A stretch of 64,000 nucleotides of DNA from Cladosporium sp. IMV 00045 (taxonomy: Eukaryota > Ascomycota > Dothideomycetes > Cladosporiales > Cladosporiaceae), in NCBI GenBank assembly GCA_001931905.2, contig MSJI02000306.1, forward strand, positions 62,001-126,000, given 5' to 3'. The notes under the pieces are model-generated. The model was not told the origin of the DNA, did not search any database, and saw only the letters and a list, made by a program, of their open reading frames with translations. Positions 11,373 to 22,851 of this stretch are shown piece by piece. The position numbers were made by a program, and so were the translations under genes. Position 1 is the stretch's first letter. The number at the start of each line of letters is the position of its first letter.

Positions 11373-13809
11373 AGAATCGAGGACGAGGCGTGGCGTCGAG
11401 AGCTATAAATTTTTGCTTTTTGTATGCTTCTCTCGTGCATCGTCCAATGTGTCCCTGAAGCGGCCCAGATCAATATGAATCTCGAAATTGAATCACCTGG
11501 GCGGTTGGGTTGAAGTCAGCGTTTGATGCCGGATTCGAGCATCCCTGTGCTATGTTTACTTCGAAAATCTCTCACGTCTCTACGATATCTGATAACGACC
11601 GTCAAAGAAGTGTGTAGTGGTGAAGCCTGTGAACAGCATCCTTGCGGGCCTCAATGAGCCACGATGTACTGGACAGGTCAAACAGGTAGAACCATCACTA
11701 CGGACGTCTTATCTTGCCACAAGGACGTGGAGCTTGCAGGAGTTGATCTTTTCATACGTCAGAATCGGAACTGGAGTTGTGAGCGGTACGAACTTCACAA
11801 ACTGCTCCGCGCTTTTTACATGTATGTTTCGATATGAACCAGCGTCACATCAGCTTAACCGTCCCGTATCGTAATTGAGGTCTGGTTGTCTACGACCATT
11901 ACCTGGCCAGCCAGTGTGTTCGATGATATCTGGACAAGTGCTTCTCACATCAATCAGAGGCCCTTCTTGCCGCATAAAGTAACATGCTGTGCACTTCTGC
12001 CCGGAGACCGAGCAAAAACGGACATACATCTCCAACAGCTGTGTCAAGAAATACCTCACCCACCCACCCGAACCCCTGCGTCCGTATATATTCCATGTAC
12101 CACTAGGCTTGCGAGCAAGCATTCAGCCCGCCGTCACACCAAAGCCAGGGGTCAGGAACGAGATCAGAATGTCAGCTCATCATCGCATATCAAGCTCTCG
12201 AAACAAACAAAGCCAACGTGCCAGCCACCCGCAATCCCACCAAAAACGCCACGAAATCCACCCTTCCCTTCCCTCACCATCCGAACATTCCGAACGTTCC
12301 AAGCTGTCTTCTAACCTACAGGGGCACTATAGAAAAAACAGCCAAAACCCACGTGCAATCCACGCGAGACGCCGCAGAAAAGTCTAAAAGCAATAGTCCG
12401 GCATGACATACATGATACATACAGACTTGCAGTAGGTAACGGCGCGGTCAGGTTTTAGCCCAGTCTGTGAACGCCACGCCCCTCTACTCGGGGATCGGGG
12501 AATCTGAACGCCTCGCCCGCAATGCGAGAGCGTCCGTCCGTCCGTCCGTCCGTCAGGAGGCGTGATTACTCAAAAAGGCAGCACGAGAAATTAGGAGGCA
12601 GAACAACGCATTGCCATCGGGACTGAGTCCGGGCTCGAAAGTGCAGAAGAAAATATAGCAGATTCCACATCTACCGAGACGGAAACGTCACTTCACTCTC
12701 CTCGTAAGCGCCAAACACTTGTTCATTTAATCTTCGCTCATCCTCTCGCTAGTTTCCTCGCGTGGCAAAACGAAGGGAAGCATCAAGCGTGACTGTGGCT
12801 TATCGCGAAGGTGCATGCTTGCGCAGACTCGCAGTAGCGGGCATGTGTATGCAATGCGTGCGTGGCCGCCTCAGCAGTTTAGTCAGTCGAAGCGACGAGC
12901 CCTGGCTCGGCGTGTTTGTTTGCCGAACGGGGGAGTTTCAGGGCACTTGGTACTGCTGCGGACTTCACTTGTATGATGTGAGCGTGTTTGTATGCAAGTG
13001 GTCTGAGCATTGAGCTACGTCGTGTATGTATGTGTGTGTATGCATGCAATGCAAGGGAAGCGGGAGAAGTACAGTAGTGCGCGGGCTTGCGGATGCAGAA
13101 GGTGAGACGAATCATCGAGGTTTCCGAGGTTTGTGAGGTGGAAGATGGACAGTGTGACGCGACAGTATGGTATAATATGAGTGGATTGGAATCGATAGCT
13201 TGATGAGAGCGCTTTCAAGAGCGGCTTCGCTGTTTGAAGAACGATATGAAGATGTGACGAATAAAACTCAGGTATATCATAGGGCAGCGAAACTGCTCAA
13301 ACCGCCCCAAGTAGCTTTCTCTATGCGAAAATGCAAGCAATCAATACCAACCCAATGCTCCGCCTCAAAGAAGGCAAGTGAGCCTCCCGAGAATCCTTCA
13401 AGTCAACCTTGAAACAAAGTTGTTCCCACATCCTTCAAAATGTCGTCTCTTTCGAAAGCAATCAAAAAATCAATAAAAGTTGTAATCTTCGAAATCGTAA
13501 AAATCGTAGTATTGTCGAATGAGTATCGCTAACCTCGGTGCAGCGGAACAGAGTACCGGTCTTGCAGTACTCGTATCCTAGCCCCAATAAAATCAAATAA
13601 AGGACCTGTCAAATGCCTGCAATTCCGGGCGGTGGTATCATGGATGAAGAAGTGTAGATGGTGGTCGTCGACACCAATATGCTAAGGGGTATAAAGTCGA
13701 GGGCGTATGTTCCTCGTTCGAAGGTGATCAAGCCGTTTTTAGGCTACGACGAGCGGTGTTGACCCGTATCCGTGGAGTCTCGACTCAACCGAAGCCAGGA
13801 TGGAAGGGT
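11373..13809. other. Long intergenic region with a CGTC microsatellite
   Basis: About 2.4 kb without a supportable gene. It holds a (CGTC)n tract of five to six units near 12533-12555, TG/TATG-rich sequence around 13020-13045, and otherwise unremarkable mixed sequence. The scattered short frames on both strands have no coding texture. It could hold untranslated regions or non-coding transcripts. Confidence 0.5.
12533..12555. repeat. (CGTC)n tetranucleotide microsatellite
   Basis: Five to six consecutive CGTC units are read directly in the sequence. Likely length-variable between strains. Confidence 0.85.
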
Positions 13810-14943
13810 CTAGTGAGCGTTTGTCTCGCTTTCGACTGGAGTAGCACTGTTAGTCAAGGATCATGGGCGTGAAGAAGACAGTTGTACTCACGGCTGCCTT
13901 ACACAGTCCTCGCATTTTTGATGCTGGCAATTTGAGCAAATATCTCGTTGGGTGAAGGGTGAATCGCATCGGTCGCACGTCCATCGTATCCTTTGGCGTG
14001 GCTGCTTGTAGACTCGTTGGATGGTGGGTGCAGTAGCATCAGGCCCATGTTCCTTAGGGTGCCAAGGCTTCTGATGATACAACTCAATGCCGCCGACGCG
14101 TCCGCCTAACGCTGCTGAACGGATCGTGTAGACGAACCTGAGTTGTCGGGGATCGCCTTGTGGTGCCACGGCCGGGCGTGAAGGAGGGACGGAGCTCGCC
14201 TCTGGTTGTGGTGCGATCGGAATCTTCTCCGCCAGAGTAGTAGTCGAAGGTCCAGGAACCGTGTCTTCTTCCGGCGATACGCTCGCGGTTTGCTGGCGGA
14301 TCTCTTCGGCTTCCTTCTCTTTCTTCGACTTCTCCAAGATCCGCAAGACCCGCTGCGGAGGTGAACGAACACAGTCGCCACATCGACCGTGTCCGCAAGA
14401 ATGGCAGACCTTATCCTGGCCAAATGGTGTGTTGCAATGTTCGCAAGTCCAGTGTAGTCGTATACGGATCGGTCGTTCCACGCGTCTGATCTTACTAGGC
14501 GGTTCTTGTTGTGCTCGCTTGGCAGCAGCATACTTCAAACCATACTTCTCAAACAACGCCTTGGCTTTCTCCTCCGATAGTCCTGTACGAGTAGCGCCAA
14601 TTTCCACCGGAAGTATTGGTTCCTCGTTGTCATCGAAGTCGTCGATGGGATTCTCCTGGACTTCCAACGGGGGTTCAAATGCTGCAGAAGTTGTGGTAAT
14701 CAATCCAGTAGGTGGAGTAGATGCTGGAGCGACGCCGGCATCCTCGACAGCTGGTTCGGGTACAGTAGTTGGCTGTACTATAGGGACATCTGATCCAGAA
14801 GATGAAGGCACTGCCTTGTTTGAGTGCTTCCGAGCGAAAGCCAGTTTGAATCTGTCCAAAGCGCGACCAAAGCTGCTGCGTCGTCTGCTCGCGCTGTCGG
14901 CAGCCGGCTGCTGCGAAGAGTCGTCCTGCGCTCCCGACGACAT
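13810..14943 (-). CDS. Protein with two copies of a six-Cys zinc-binding-like motif
   Basis: Exon 1 is 14943-13892 and exon 2 is 13846-13810, joined over a 45-bp GTGAGT...CAG intron; 362 residues. The N-terminal 130 residues are low-complexity Ser/Pro/Thr. Two copies of WTCxxCxxxFxQxxxCxxCxHxxCxxCVR occur at about 165-195 (CEHCNTPFGQDKVCHSCGHG) and 322-352 (CDRCDSPFTQRDICSNCQHQ), separated by about 125 disordered, charged residues. Each copy has six Cys plus one His, enough for one or two zinc ions. Similar Cys-rich tails occur in many uncharacterised Pezizomycotina proteins; I know no function. Without the intron the frame ends at 13888, so the last 11 residues depend on the splice. Confidence 0.8.
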
Positions 14944-17337
14944 GGCTGCTAGTCCATGCCCAAAACAATGCTCTCTCCCAGAAAGGCGGTGTTAGAAATA
15001 CTCAGGAGTGCGAGTGACTGTCGTGGGAAGGTTCCAATCCCAAGGATCAGGAAAGGGTACAATAACGCAATAATAACCCGACAAACGGTGCAGAGGGATC
15101 CGGCACTCTGGGCGACGCAGCTAGGCTGCTGAAGGGCGGCAAGGCAGAAGAAGAGTGTCCAGTCGCTTGGAACTCCGCCAACGCGCACGGGGCCGTCCCA
15201 AGGACGCGAATGAAGATCCCTTAGTGGGGCTGCTGGCTCTTTTGCCAATCGGATATTGGTGAGGAAGGTTCCGCGCCACAGGGAGCTGGCAGAGCGGACG
15301 GGCTCGTGCGTGCCGGTGTGGTGGGTACTGGTCGGGTCCCACCGTTGACTGGCGAGATGCCTTGGTTTTGGAGACGAAAAGCCTCTTGGATCGGCGAGCG
15401 AGGCAAGCTCATAACGGTCGGTAAGCCGCCTTGGACGTATTTGTGGTTGAGCGCCTTGCAGGTCTCACACTGTCCGTTTGCCTCTGACACGAGGAACCTG
15501 GGAGAGAGCGCATCACGAGAGAACAACACATCCCATCTGCACGCCAGCGAGGAGCTCTGACGACAATTGTGTTGATGGGTCGGGGCCGGGGACAGTCCCG
15601 GTGGTTAGCGAGGACGACAGCTCGCTTCCACTTGCACCTCACAACACACCCCTGTCCTTAAGCGAGACGATACAGGATTCGTCTCGCACCCTGTGGCGGT
15701 ATAAGCTGTGGATGCTAAGAGTAACACGGCTGAGATGGATAGGTACGTTTGCATGCATACACAACGTATCACGGTACGAATCGACGATGTCGACAGCATT
15801 GTAGCCGTAGTGAGAAGAGCAGTGAGAAGAGCTCCAAGTATGCGATATCTGAAGCCACCTCCGGAAGGTGAAGCATCATGATCATTGATAAGTGCCACTT
15901 ACGGACACTTCTCCGTCGCATCTCCAGGACCCAGTAGTGGTTATCACATGCATAGACTTCGAGCTGCCTCTGGCACAGTTGTTGGTCTACACTCTGTTGA
16001 ATCATGTCAGGACACCGGCAGCGTGGAAATGACACACATCGCCATGCGAGAAGGCGAGATCCGAACATGCTCATCATCACCGATCCCGTGCTCTTTGGAG
16101 GCAGGAAACCAACCTCAAACATTCATTCTTCAAAAGTGACAACATTTCTTGATCTGAAGCGTCTCCCGTGTTTCACGCTATCGGAGACCGCCTGGTCCTC
16201 TGCCCATCTGGTCCAGCTCTCCAGAGGAGCTCAGAACGAACTTCACACCAGTGATGCAGTCGCGGGCTCGCCAATAAACTGTGGATCCGCCAACCGTGCG
16301 TTCCTTACCGGCAGAGGCGAGCCAGGGCATCATCCATACCGAGTCCGTGGATGTTTGCCCTTCTTTGGCGAGAGAGTCATGTGGGAAAGGCAGGGTACAG
16401 GGGCATAGCCACATCGTCTTTCTTGGGTGAACGACTCCGACTGCTCGGCGAGAGCATCATCAATCATCATGCAACTTATCTGAGAACTGCCATCGAAGTC
16501 TAAACTATATCACAAGTCACATATTACACACCATGGCATTTCCCCGGAGCGTCAATAATGCGATAGCACAGAAGCGGTGACCCCGAGGCCTTCTCGCACC
16601 ACGGCCAGATAACACGTTCCCTCACCACCACGCTCCACACGCGCGCGAACGCGCCATATATTGAACGCAAGCACTATAACACGTCAAAGCACCGAAGCAC
16701 CGATGCACGTCTGGCCTTCCAACCTACCAAGTTGAGTTTAGCCTGGGCGACCTCCAAAGTGGATACGCTATTTGGGCCGCGAGCCCGCGCTTCTTCGATG
16801 TGGCGTTCGACCCACCAGACTGGCGCTGTAGCGAATATAGATGACGGATGGAGGATTATTGCAGAAGCGGAATGGAAGGCACGATGGATGCCCGTCGTCT
16901 CGCCCACTATGTGCACTACTCACGCCCACGTTGTGAGCTGTCACGGGTCTTCACGGATGGCGCTTGTGGCGGACGGGAAGAGGGATTCTTCCGAGTCTTG
17001 GGAATGATCCTCTACCTCCAGAGGAAGTCTGTTGTCTGTGTCTCTGCGAGAGGTTATGATGCCTTTCACAATGTCAGAACTTCAATGGGAGGTGCCGTCT
17101 CTTCATGACCCTTGACATATGTTATGCTTACTATGGCTGGGATATATGGATGTTACCATCCGCCAAATGCAGGCATTTCCACATCCACTCTTCCCAGAAC
17201 CACGAGCCCAAGGCCAGGATATGCCGCGACTCGTGCATGCATTGAAACCACAACCGCGGGAGATGCCACGAAGATCGAAATGTGCTGTTTTTCCCATTTC
17301 AAATACTATACATTGCCAAAGAAAAGAAAAGCCATGC
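14944..17337. other. Long intergenic region, no convincing gene
   Basis: About 2.4 kb. A minus-strand frame at 15529-15221 (containing CETCKALNHKYVQGG and a Pro-rich tail) and another at 15898-15605 with a hydrophobic stretch have some coding look, but neither has a good ATG or a splice connection. The rest looks non-coding. Confidence 0.4.
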
Positions 17338-18678
17338 TCACTTCCCCCTTCCTCGCCCACCGCCTCTACCTCCCCGACCGCCTCCCCGACCACCACGCTT
17401 AGCGCCAGGCCCTTTGCTCGCGCGCTCGTAGATCTTCTCTTTCCCGAAGACAGCGTCCGCCACGCGAAGGTAACTCGTCACGCCCTGATCGACGACGGCG
17501 AGAATGACATTCTTGTACCCCCACTTCAGCTTTCCGTAAAGCTGCACGTGCTCCATCGGCGGGTCGTACGGCATGGTCTCGAGGAGGGAGCTCAGCTGCT
17601 CGAGCGTGGGCACTGATGTCTCGCGGCCGTTCACGACGGCGAGGCGGAAATCTGGCGCGCCCGGGTCGGATTTCTTGTAGGTTGTCGAGCCGGGCTTGTA
17701 GATGTGGTAGGTGATGCGGAACGCTGGGTCGGTGGCGGGCGTTTCGGGGACGGCGGGCTGGCGCGCGGCGGAGCTGTCGTGGAAGTCGATGAGGGCGAGG
17801 CGCCGGTAGATGTCGTTGTAGTTGCGGTAGAGGCCTGGTTGGACTAGAGAGCCTTCGTCTGAAGTGACGCCGTTCTGGACGGCGCTGGAGAAGAGGCTCT
17901 TCCATAGACGGCTGGGGTGGAAGAGGCCTACGTCTGAAGTTCTGCCTGGGTAGTGTTTCTCCTCAAGCGGCAGACCAGGTCCGTTCCATGAGGGAGCCCT
18001 TAGCACAGTGTATCCTTGACGCTTCAAGGCCGAGAAGACAGAGTATCGCTCGTAAGTCAGAGCGCCGTCGTGCGCCGCCTCATCTCCCAGAAAAACAGCA
18101 TGGCCACCCTGCAAACTCATGGGAAGGCCCAGCTCGCCTGCTTCCGTTTCCTCTTCGGTGGCCGGCCATCTTATATCAACAGTGCCGCGTTCGAGAAGAT
18201 ACAGAGCCTCCTCGGGCAAAAGCCACAATCGCAGGCCACGACCCTCGTTGCCGAGCGGGTCTTTGTCCAGAGGGAAAGTCTGACCCATCTTCGTGAAGAG
18301 CGGTCCTTTCGGGTTGTAGCAGTAGGCCATGTTAGTTTCCGGATGGTAATATGCTATGGTGTGGTGTTTCGGCTGGTGGATGCGTTGAAATGCTAAGGCG
18401 TTGTGCATTGCCTGTCTTGAGGCAGATAGTGTGTTCGATTGAAGGGCTGTGGAGTGAGGCTCGAAGTCCTTCTCGCCACGCTTGGGGATTTTTGCATCTT
18501 CGGCGCTGGGAGCAGTTAGTTGTCGATTATTCTACAGTCTGCGGTCATTCTTCTTTTCGTCTGGGTCTTCTTACGACAGAGCCGCGAGGAAGCGGAAATC
18601 TTGTGTTTCATCTGAGAGATCGATGTCTTCCGCAGAAGGCCCAGTCCTTGGGATCACATCCTCATCTGCGTCGGCCAT
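17338..18678 (-). CDS. SEN54: tRNA-splicing endonuclease subunit Sen54
   Basis: Exon 1 is 18678-18575 (MADADEDVIPRTG) and exon 2 is 18505-17338, over a 69-bp intron with a CTAAC branch point; 423 residues. The N-terminal Sen54 domain is visible (DFRFLAAL...KRGEKDFEPHST, then the variable part HTIAYYHPETNMAYCYNPKGPLF and MGQTFPLD...EALYLLERG). The C-terminal endonuclease-like fold follows (ITYHIYKPGSTTYKKSDPGAPDF, WGYKNVILAVVDQGVTSYLRV). Sen54 is a structural subunit of the Sen2-Sen34-Sen15-Sen54 complex that excises tRNA introns; it lacks the catalytic triad, as expected. The last ~20 residues are an RGG tail (KRGGRGGGRGGRGGG), not part of the core family. It diverges from the small gene at 19007. 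Confidence 0.9.
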
Positions 18679-19006
18679 TATCGGGCAGATACTGCGGGCG
18701 AGAGTCTTAGATGCTTTGTATTTATCCGAGTGGCGTTGCTTTGCTCAAAGACTCATTGCTGAGGTAGACATCTCGGATGCGCAAAGTGCAGGGAATTTCT
18801 GCACAGACTTGAATGTGACGATGGGCTTCAACTTCACCACCGCTTGAGGTGTGATTCACACCACTCTCTACTGCAAACAAAAACATATATAGAACAGCAT
18901 TTCCATTGGAAAATATCATACAGCTTCTTTATTGTAGCATTCAAAGGCCTGTTGTCAATTTGAAAATTAAGTCTACCTTTTTCGCCATTGAAAAAAAAAA
19001 TCCACA
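18679..19006. promoter_or_regulatory. Shared divergent promoter, SEN54 / small gene
   Basis: Only 328 bp separate the two start codons, which face away from each other, so this must contain both promoters. An A10 run sits at 18991-19000 just before the plus-strand ATG. No specific binding site is claimed. Confidence 0.55.
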
Positions 19007-19331
19007 ATGACCTCAACACAAGACGACGAACTCCTCTCCATGGTAATTTCATTCCTTCCCCCCAAAAACCAGCACCAGACCACAAGATCTAACAATCGAA
19101 AAGCTCCTCGTATCCCTCCGCAATGCCGCCGAGACGTTTGGCGAAGGCTCCCCTCCCTACGAGAGCATCCGCGCGACGATAGAAGAGCACGTTCAAGCCA
19201 TGAAAGCCCGCAATCAAACAACGAATCTCACGCAAACGAGGCAGGCTGCTTCTACTCATCAGAGCCCAGATGCGCCTGCGGCGCTGTCGTTTGGTAGTTT
19301 GTCGCTTAGGCCGAAACCGAAGGGAAATTGA
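19007..19331 (+). CDS. Small unknown protein, 87 residues, two exons
   Basis: Exon 1 is 19007-19042 (MTSTQDDELLSM) and exon 2 is 19104-19331, joined over a 61-bp intron (GTAATT donor, CTAAC branch point, AAAAG acceptor). The result is a clean 87-residue, mostly helical protein: LLVSLRNAAETFGEGSPPYE, SIRATIEEHVQAMKARNQTT, ending LSFGSLSLRPKPKGN. No single open frame shows it because both exons are short. I do not recognise the family. The good splice signals, the amphipathic helix and the tight divergent arrangement with SEN54 support a real gene. Confidence 0.65.
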
Positions 19332-19891
19332 GATGCGGCGACCTACGGCTGTGGCTCAATGGGGGTTTGCCACACTTCTGCATGGGAGGGATTTTGAAAA
19401 CCAATTGTGATTTGTGGAATGCGATGCTACTGCGACCAGTAGACCATCGCTGGAAGCCCATTTGAGTATCCTCCTATCCTCCTGGTATTCCCGGAACGCC
19501 TGTGCAAGTGCCCCACCCAGGGTTAGGCACGCTACCCAACATGACCATCTTTCCAAAACCTAGCCAACATCCCATGGCCATCTCAACGGCCGACAATTCC
19601 GCCTCTGCCACTTCGCTGTGCCAGGCCTGATGCCGCTTCCGTCGACAGGCCCATGATCCGAACTCGAGAATGAAAAGAACAAGGAAGAAAGACTGAAATG
19701 CCTACCTTTGGGTTGCTGAATTCGCGTGGTACGGAAGAGAAATGCCGAAAGCGTTCTGATGAACTAGACTGGAAGAAGATTGTTGCTGAGGGCCTCCTGC
19801 AGAAAAGTCAATGGCTTATCGATTGTACTTCACCTCTCGCCGAAGCCGCAGCGCTACCCCGTCGCCATCGAGGAATGCTTCACGAGAGCAC
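19332..19891. other. Intergenic, convergent gene ends
   Basis: 560 bases between the 3' ends of the small gene and the zinc-knuckle gene. No coding texture seen. Confidence 0.45.
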
Positions 19892-21558
19892 TCAAGCGGC
19901 ACGTCTACGCTTGACACTAGGCTTCTTCCTCTCCGGCTTCTCCACGTCCGCCGCGTAGCCAACGCTCATGGCGCTGCTGTTCAGCGGCGTGGCGGAATTG
20001 TCCAGAGCGTTGGGCAGAACTTGCGCGGGGTTGTTATAAGCCACAGTCTGGATAACCTCGCGATGAGTGCAACGTTTCTATGAAAATGGTTAGCAAGATG
20101 AGCAGAAAACAAAATCTCTAAGACGACTTCACTTACGTGGGCTCGCGTGCACTTCACGCAGCGGGGGCCTAGGGCCGTTTCACTCCCGGTGTTGGTCGTC
20201 TTCTCGGCAGGCGTGTTCTCGATTGACTCGGCGATGCCAGGGAGCTCTGGGTTTGGCGTCGTCTGGACGGGTTGCTGCTGTATTGGGGAATTCGGCTGCT
20301 GAGGCCCTGGGTCGACAGCGGAAGCTTCCTTGCGCAGCTGCTCTACGCGCAAAGCAAGCCCATTGGACTGGATGGCCGGCGCAATGGCCTGCGCGAGCTC
20401 GTGGTTGTCGAAACGGCGTTGCATCTCCTCGTAAACCCCCAGGCCAGCTGTCGACGCTGGAACGCTTTCGCCATGCGTGCTTTGCGTATTCTCGATCTGG
20501 GTCAAGGCGTGGGCAGCCTGAAAGGCCTGCTCAGTTTGCATGAGCTCCGGAATGCTGGCATTGGCCTGTGCCTGGGCTTGAGAATATTCCGGAGCATGAA
20601 CCTGTGCTTCTTCCTCAGTCTTCAACTGAGCCTGAGCCAGTGCTTGCTTCTGAGCCTGAGCTTCAGCATGAGCTTGTTCGTTTGCTTGGGCGTGGCTATA
20701 CGCCTCAGCCTGTGCTCGTTCCTCGGCCTCAAACAGAGCCAGTGTCTCCGCTTGTTTCTGGGCCTCTGCTTGGGCGTGAACTTGAGCGTGAACTTGGGCA
20801 TGAGCCTGAGCATAAGCCTGAGCCCGAAGGTTCTGAGCATCGGATGCGTTGTAAGCAGGAGGTGCATTGGATCCGACGGAATCGGCACAATGCTCATTGG
20901 CATCGCCACCATTCGTAAACGCATTCACAGCAAACGCATTAGCAGTGGAGCCTTGGGCGTCCGGAATGCCGCTGACCAGCGGCGGCGGTCCGTTGAGCGC
21001 ACGCCTCATCGGACGCGAGTCGGCGAAAGCGAAGTGCTGCGCGACATCGAGCATAGACCAGCCCTGGTGGAGGAGGCCGAAGGCCTCCTGGATGGCGTGC
21101 AACTTTATCTGGTTGATGGTGTCTGGTTGCGGGTTAGTCGAGTCGCCTGACTTGTATCATCTGATGAAAACAGGCTACTTACTCTGCGGAATGGCCCAAA
21201 GAGTACCGTCAGCGTTATGGTGATTCGTCGGCGCCGGCGGCCTAGGCAGCCTATTGCGCTCATTGCGCAGACGCTCGACGCGGTCGTGGGGATTGACAGG
21301 ACAGAACCACTCCTGGTGGCCGTAGTGGCCGCACTCGGAGCAGCGGTCCTCGGGCTCAGGGCAGGGGTATGGGAGGTGCCATTTGTCGCAGTTGTGGCAG
21401 AGCGACTGGTAGGTGTAGGTCGGGTCGCGGTGGTGGACGCTGCGGTGGCAGAAGACGTAGTGGTGGCCGTAGGCGTAGCAGATCTCGCATTGCATGAGGT
21501 TGTTCTGGCACGGCTCGGGGAAGTGGCAGTTGAGGCAGTTGTGGCATAGGTCGGACAT
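19892..21558 (-). CDS. Zinc-knuckle protein with Ala/Gln-rich central repeat
   Basis: Three exons: 21558-21183, 21122-20137 and 20077-19892, with 60- and 59-bp introns; 515 residues. The N-terminus has two related Cys/His modules, CHNCLNCHFPEPC...CEICYAYGHHYVFC and CHNCDKWHLPYPC...CSECGHYGHQEWFC, which look like CCHC-type knuckles in pairs. Residues about 130-160 (IQEAFGLLHQGWSMLDVAQHF) are helical. A long middle section (about 210-300) repeats AQAHAQVHAQ, AEAQKQAE and similar, so it is probably a long Ala/Gln/Glu helix. A third Cys cluster, CVKCTRAHKRCTH, is completed only after the second intron is removed. The tail is basic (KKPSVKRRRAA). Zinc knuckles suggest nucleic-acid binding, but the combination is unknown to me. 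Confidence 0.75.
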
Positions 21559-22359
21559 GGTTGCTGCGTGAGTGTTGGGGTGTCTGTGGTATGGCTTTGA
21601 GGTTGGTTTTGGTTGGTTTCCGCCGCTCGGTGAGATGTTGAATGACGCTGAGCAGCGATTCGTGGTGTGAAGAGGTGATGCTGTAGGCGATGCTGTGGGC
21701 GGTTGGAGAGGTAAGAGGTGGATCAGGAATGGTGAGGTTGGTGGGAAGAGTGTTGTTTTTAGGTGGAGGGGGACCATTTAACGACGTAAGGATGTGAAAA
21801 TTGAATGATTCACCTACAGATGGGAAGAACGATACAGCAGGAAGGAACGACCTGCAAGACGTCATTCGTGCAAACGCATGAGAGTGAAAGAAAGTAGCAC
21901 GGTGTGAGCAATGATAGACATGGCCTGTGAATGCACTCGTTTGTAGGCAGAAAGGCCGAGTCTGTGCGCGGAGGGGAGTCGTCAACATTGGATACCAAAG
22001 TCACGATTTGAAGGGAACTTAGCATTGCCATCTTCGAGTATGAGCCGTAGCGTCCTCTGGGAAGGGCTATCCTGCTCCTCCGCACTCCTTCTCCAACGAG
22101 GTCTCCGCTGCTTCCTCAACCACATGCCGTTCTGTTAAGTGAAGGCAACGCCTCTACAAGTGAGGTCAAGCCGCCGCGAAGCGATCCTTCTTGGAGGAGC
22201 CTCACGTGACACCGCATGGCGATAGACTCGGAAGGATGTCTATCATTCACAGCGATATGGCTGGCTGGAAGGCACAGCGCATTGCAGTGTATGGCGGTGT
22301 CCAGTATCCTGGTCGCCTCATGCCAGGCGATAAACCGATCGAACAAGACATCCTTCCCC
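21559..22359. other. Intergenic, no gene seen
   Basis: 801 bases upstream of the zinc-knuckle gene and downstream of the cyclophilin gene. Frames here are extensions or shadows; nothing specific is seen. Confidence 0.45.
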
Positions 22360-22851
22360 TCATCTCTCGTCTGCCAGCGGGTTCGCGTGAATGTGCACAC
22401 TCTCGACCTTGACAGGTTGTTGCGGCCGGTTCTTCTTGTCCACCGGGATAGCTTCGATCACATCGAGAGTATCCCATCCCTCCAGAACTCTGCCAAAAAC
22501 CGTGTTTTGTCCATCCAGATGCGGCGCAGGCGCGAATGTAATGTAGAATTGACTGCCATTCGTGCCGGGTCCCTTGTTCGCCATGCCCAGAATACCGCGC
22601 GCATGATGCCGGAGTGAGGTCTTTATTTCATCTTCAAACGAGTCTCCGTAGATCGAATTGCTTTGCTTGGTAGTGCCGGACGCGGGCGAGCCAGTCTGCA
22701 CCATGAAATTGGCAATGCTCCGGTGGAAGGGCGAACCGTCATAGCCACCGCTTGCGCACAGCGCCAGAAAGTTGTAGGTCGTCTTCGGGCATGCCTGGCA
22801 AAACAGCTCGACCTTGATGTCGCCCGAGGAGGTTTTGAACGTCACGGACAT
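22360..22851 (-). CDS. cyp10: Cyclophilin-type peptidyl-prolyl isomerase, PPIL3/Cyp10-like
   Basis: An intronless 163-residue frame that is a single cyclophilin domain. It begins MSVTFKTSSGDIKVELFC, the short-loop start typical of PPIL3/PPIL1 cyclophilins, not CypA. Active-site blocks are present: FHRSIANFMVQTG (catalytic Arg), GTNGSQFYITFAPAPHLDGQ and NTVFGRVLEGWDTLD. The position of the CypA tryptophan in the xLDGK/Q loop holds His, as in many small nuclear cyclophilins. PPIL3-type cyclophilins associate with spliceosomes. There is no signal peptide. Length agrees with the family (about 160-170). Confidence 0.92.
   Translation of the reverse strand: MSVTFKTSSGDIKVELFCQACPKTTYNFLALCASGGYDGSPFHRSIANFMVQTGSPASGTTKQSNSIYGDSFEDEIKTSLRHHARGILGMANKGPGTNGSQFYITFAPAPHLDGQNTVFGRVLEGWDTLDVIEAIPVDKKNRPQQPVKVESVHIHANPLADER

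Noticed and set aside
15221..15898. Minus-strand frames with CETCKALNHKYVQGG and a hydrophobic Cys-rich peptide
   Set aside because: Some coding look, but no ATG and no splice route joins them, and I recognise no family. Kept only as a note in the intergenic entry.
20272..21150. 292-codon Leu/Ser-rich open frame on the plus strand
   Set aside because: It is the antisense of the Ala/Gln-rich repeat of the zinc-knuckle gene; GCN/CAG codons read backwards as Leu and Cys/Ser. No motifs of its own.
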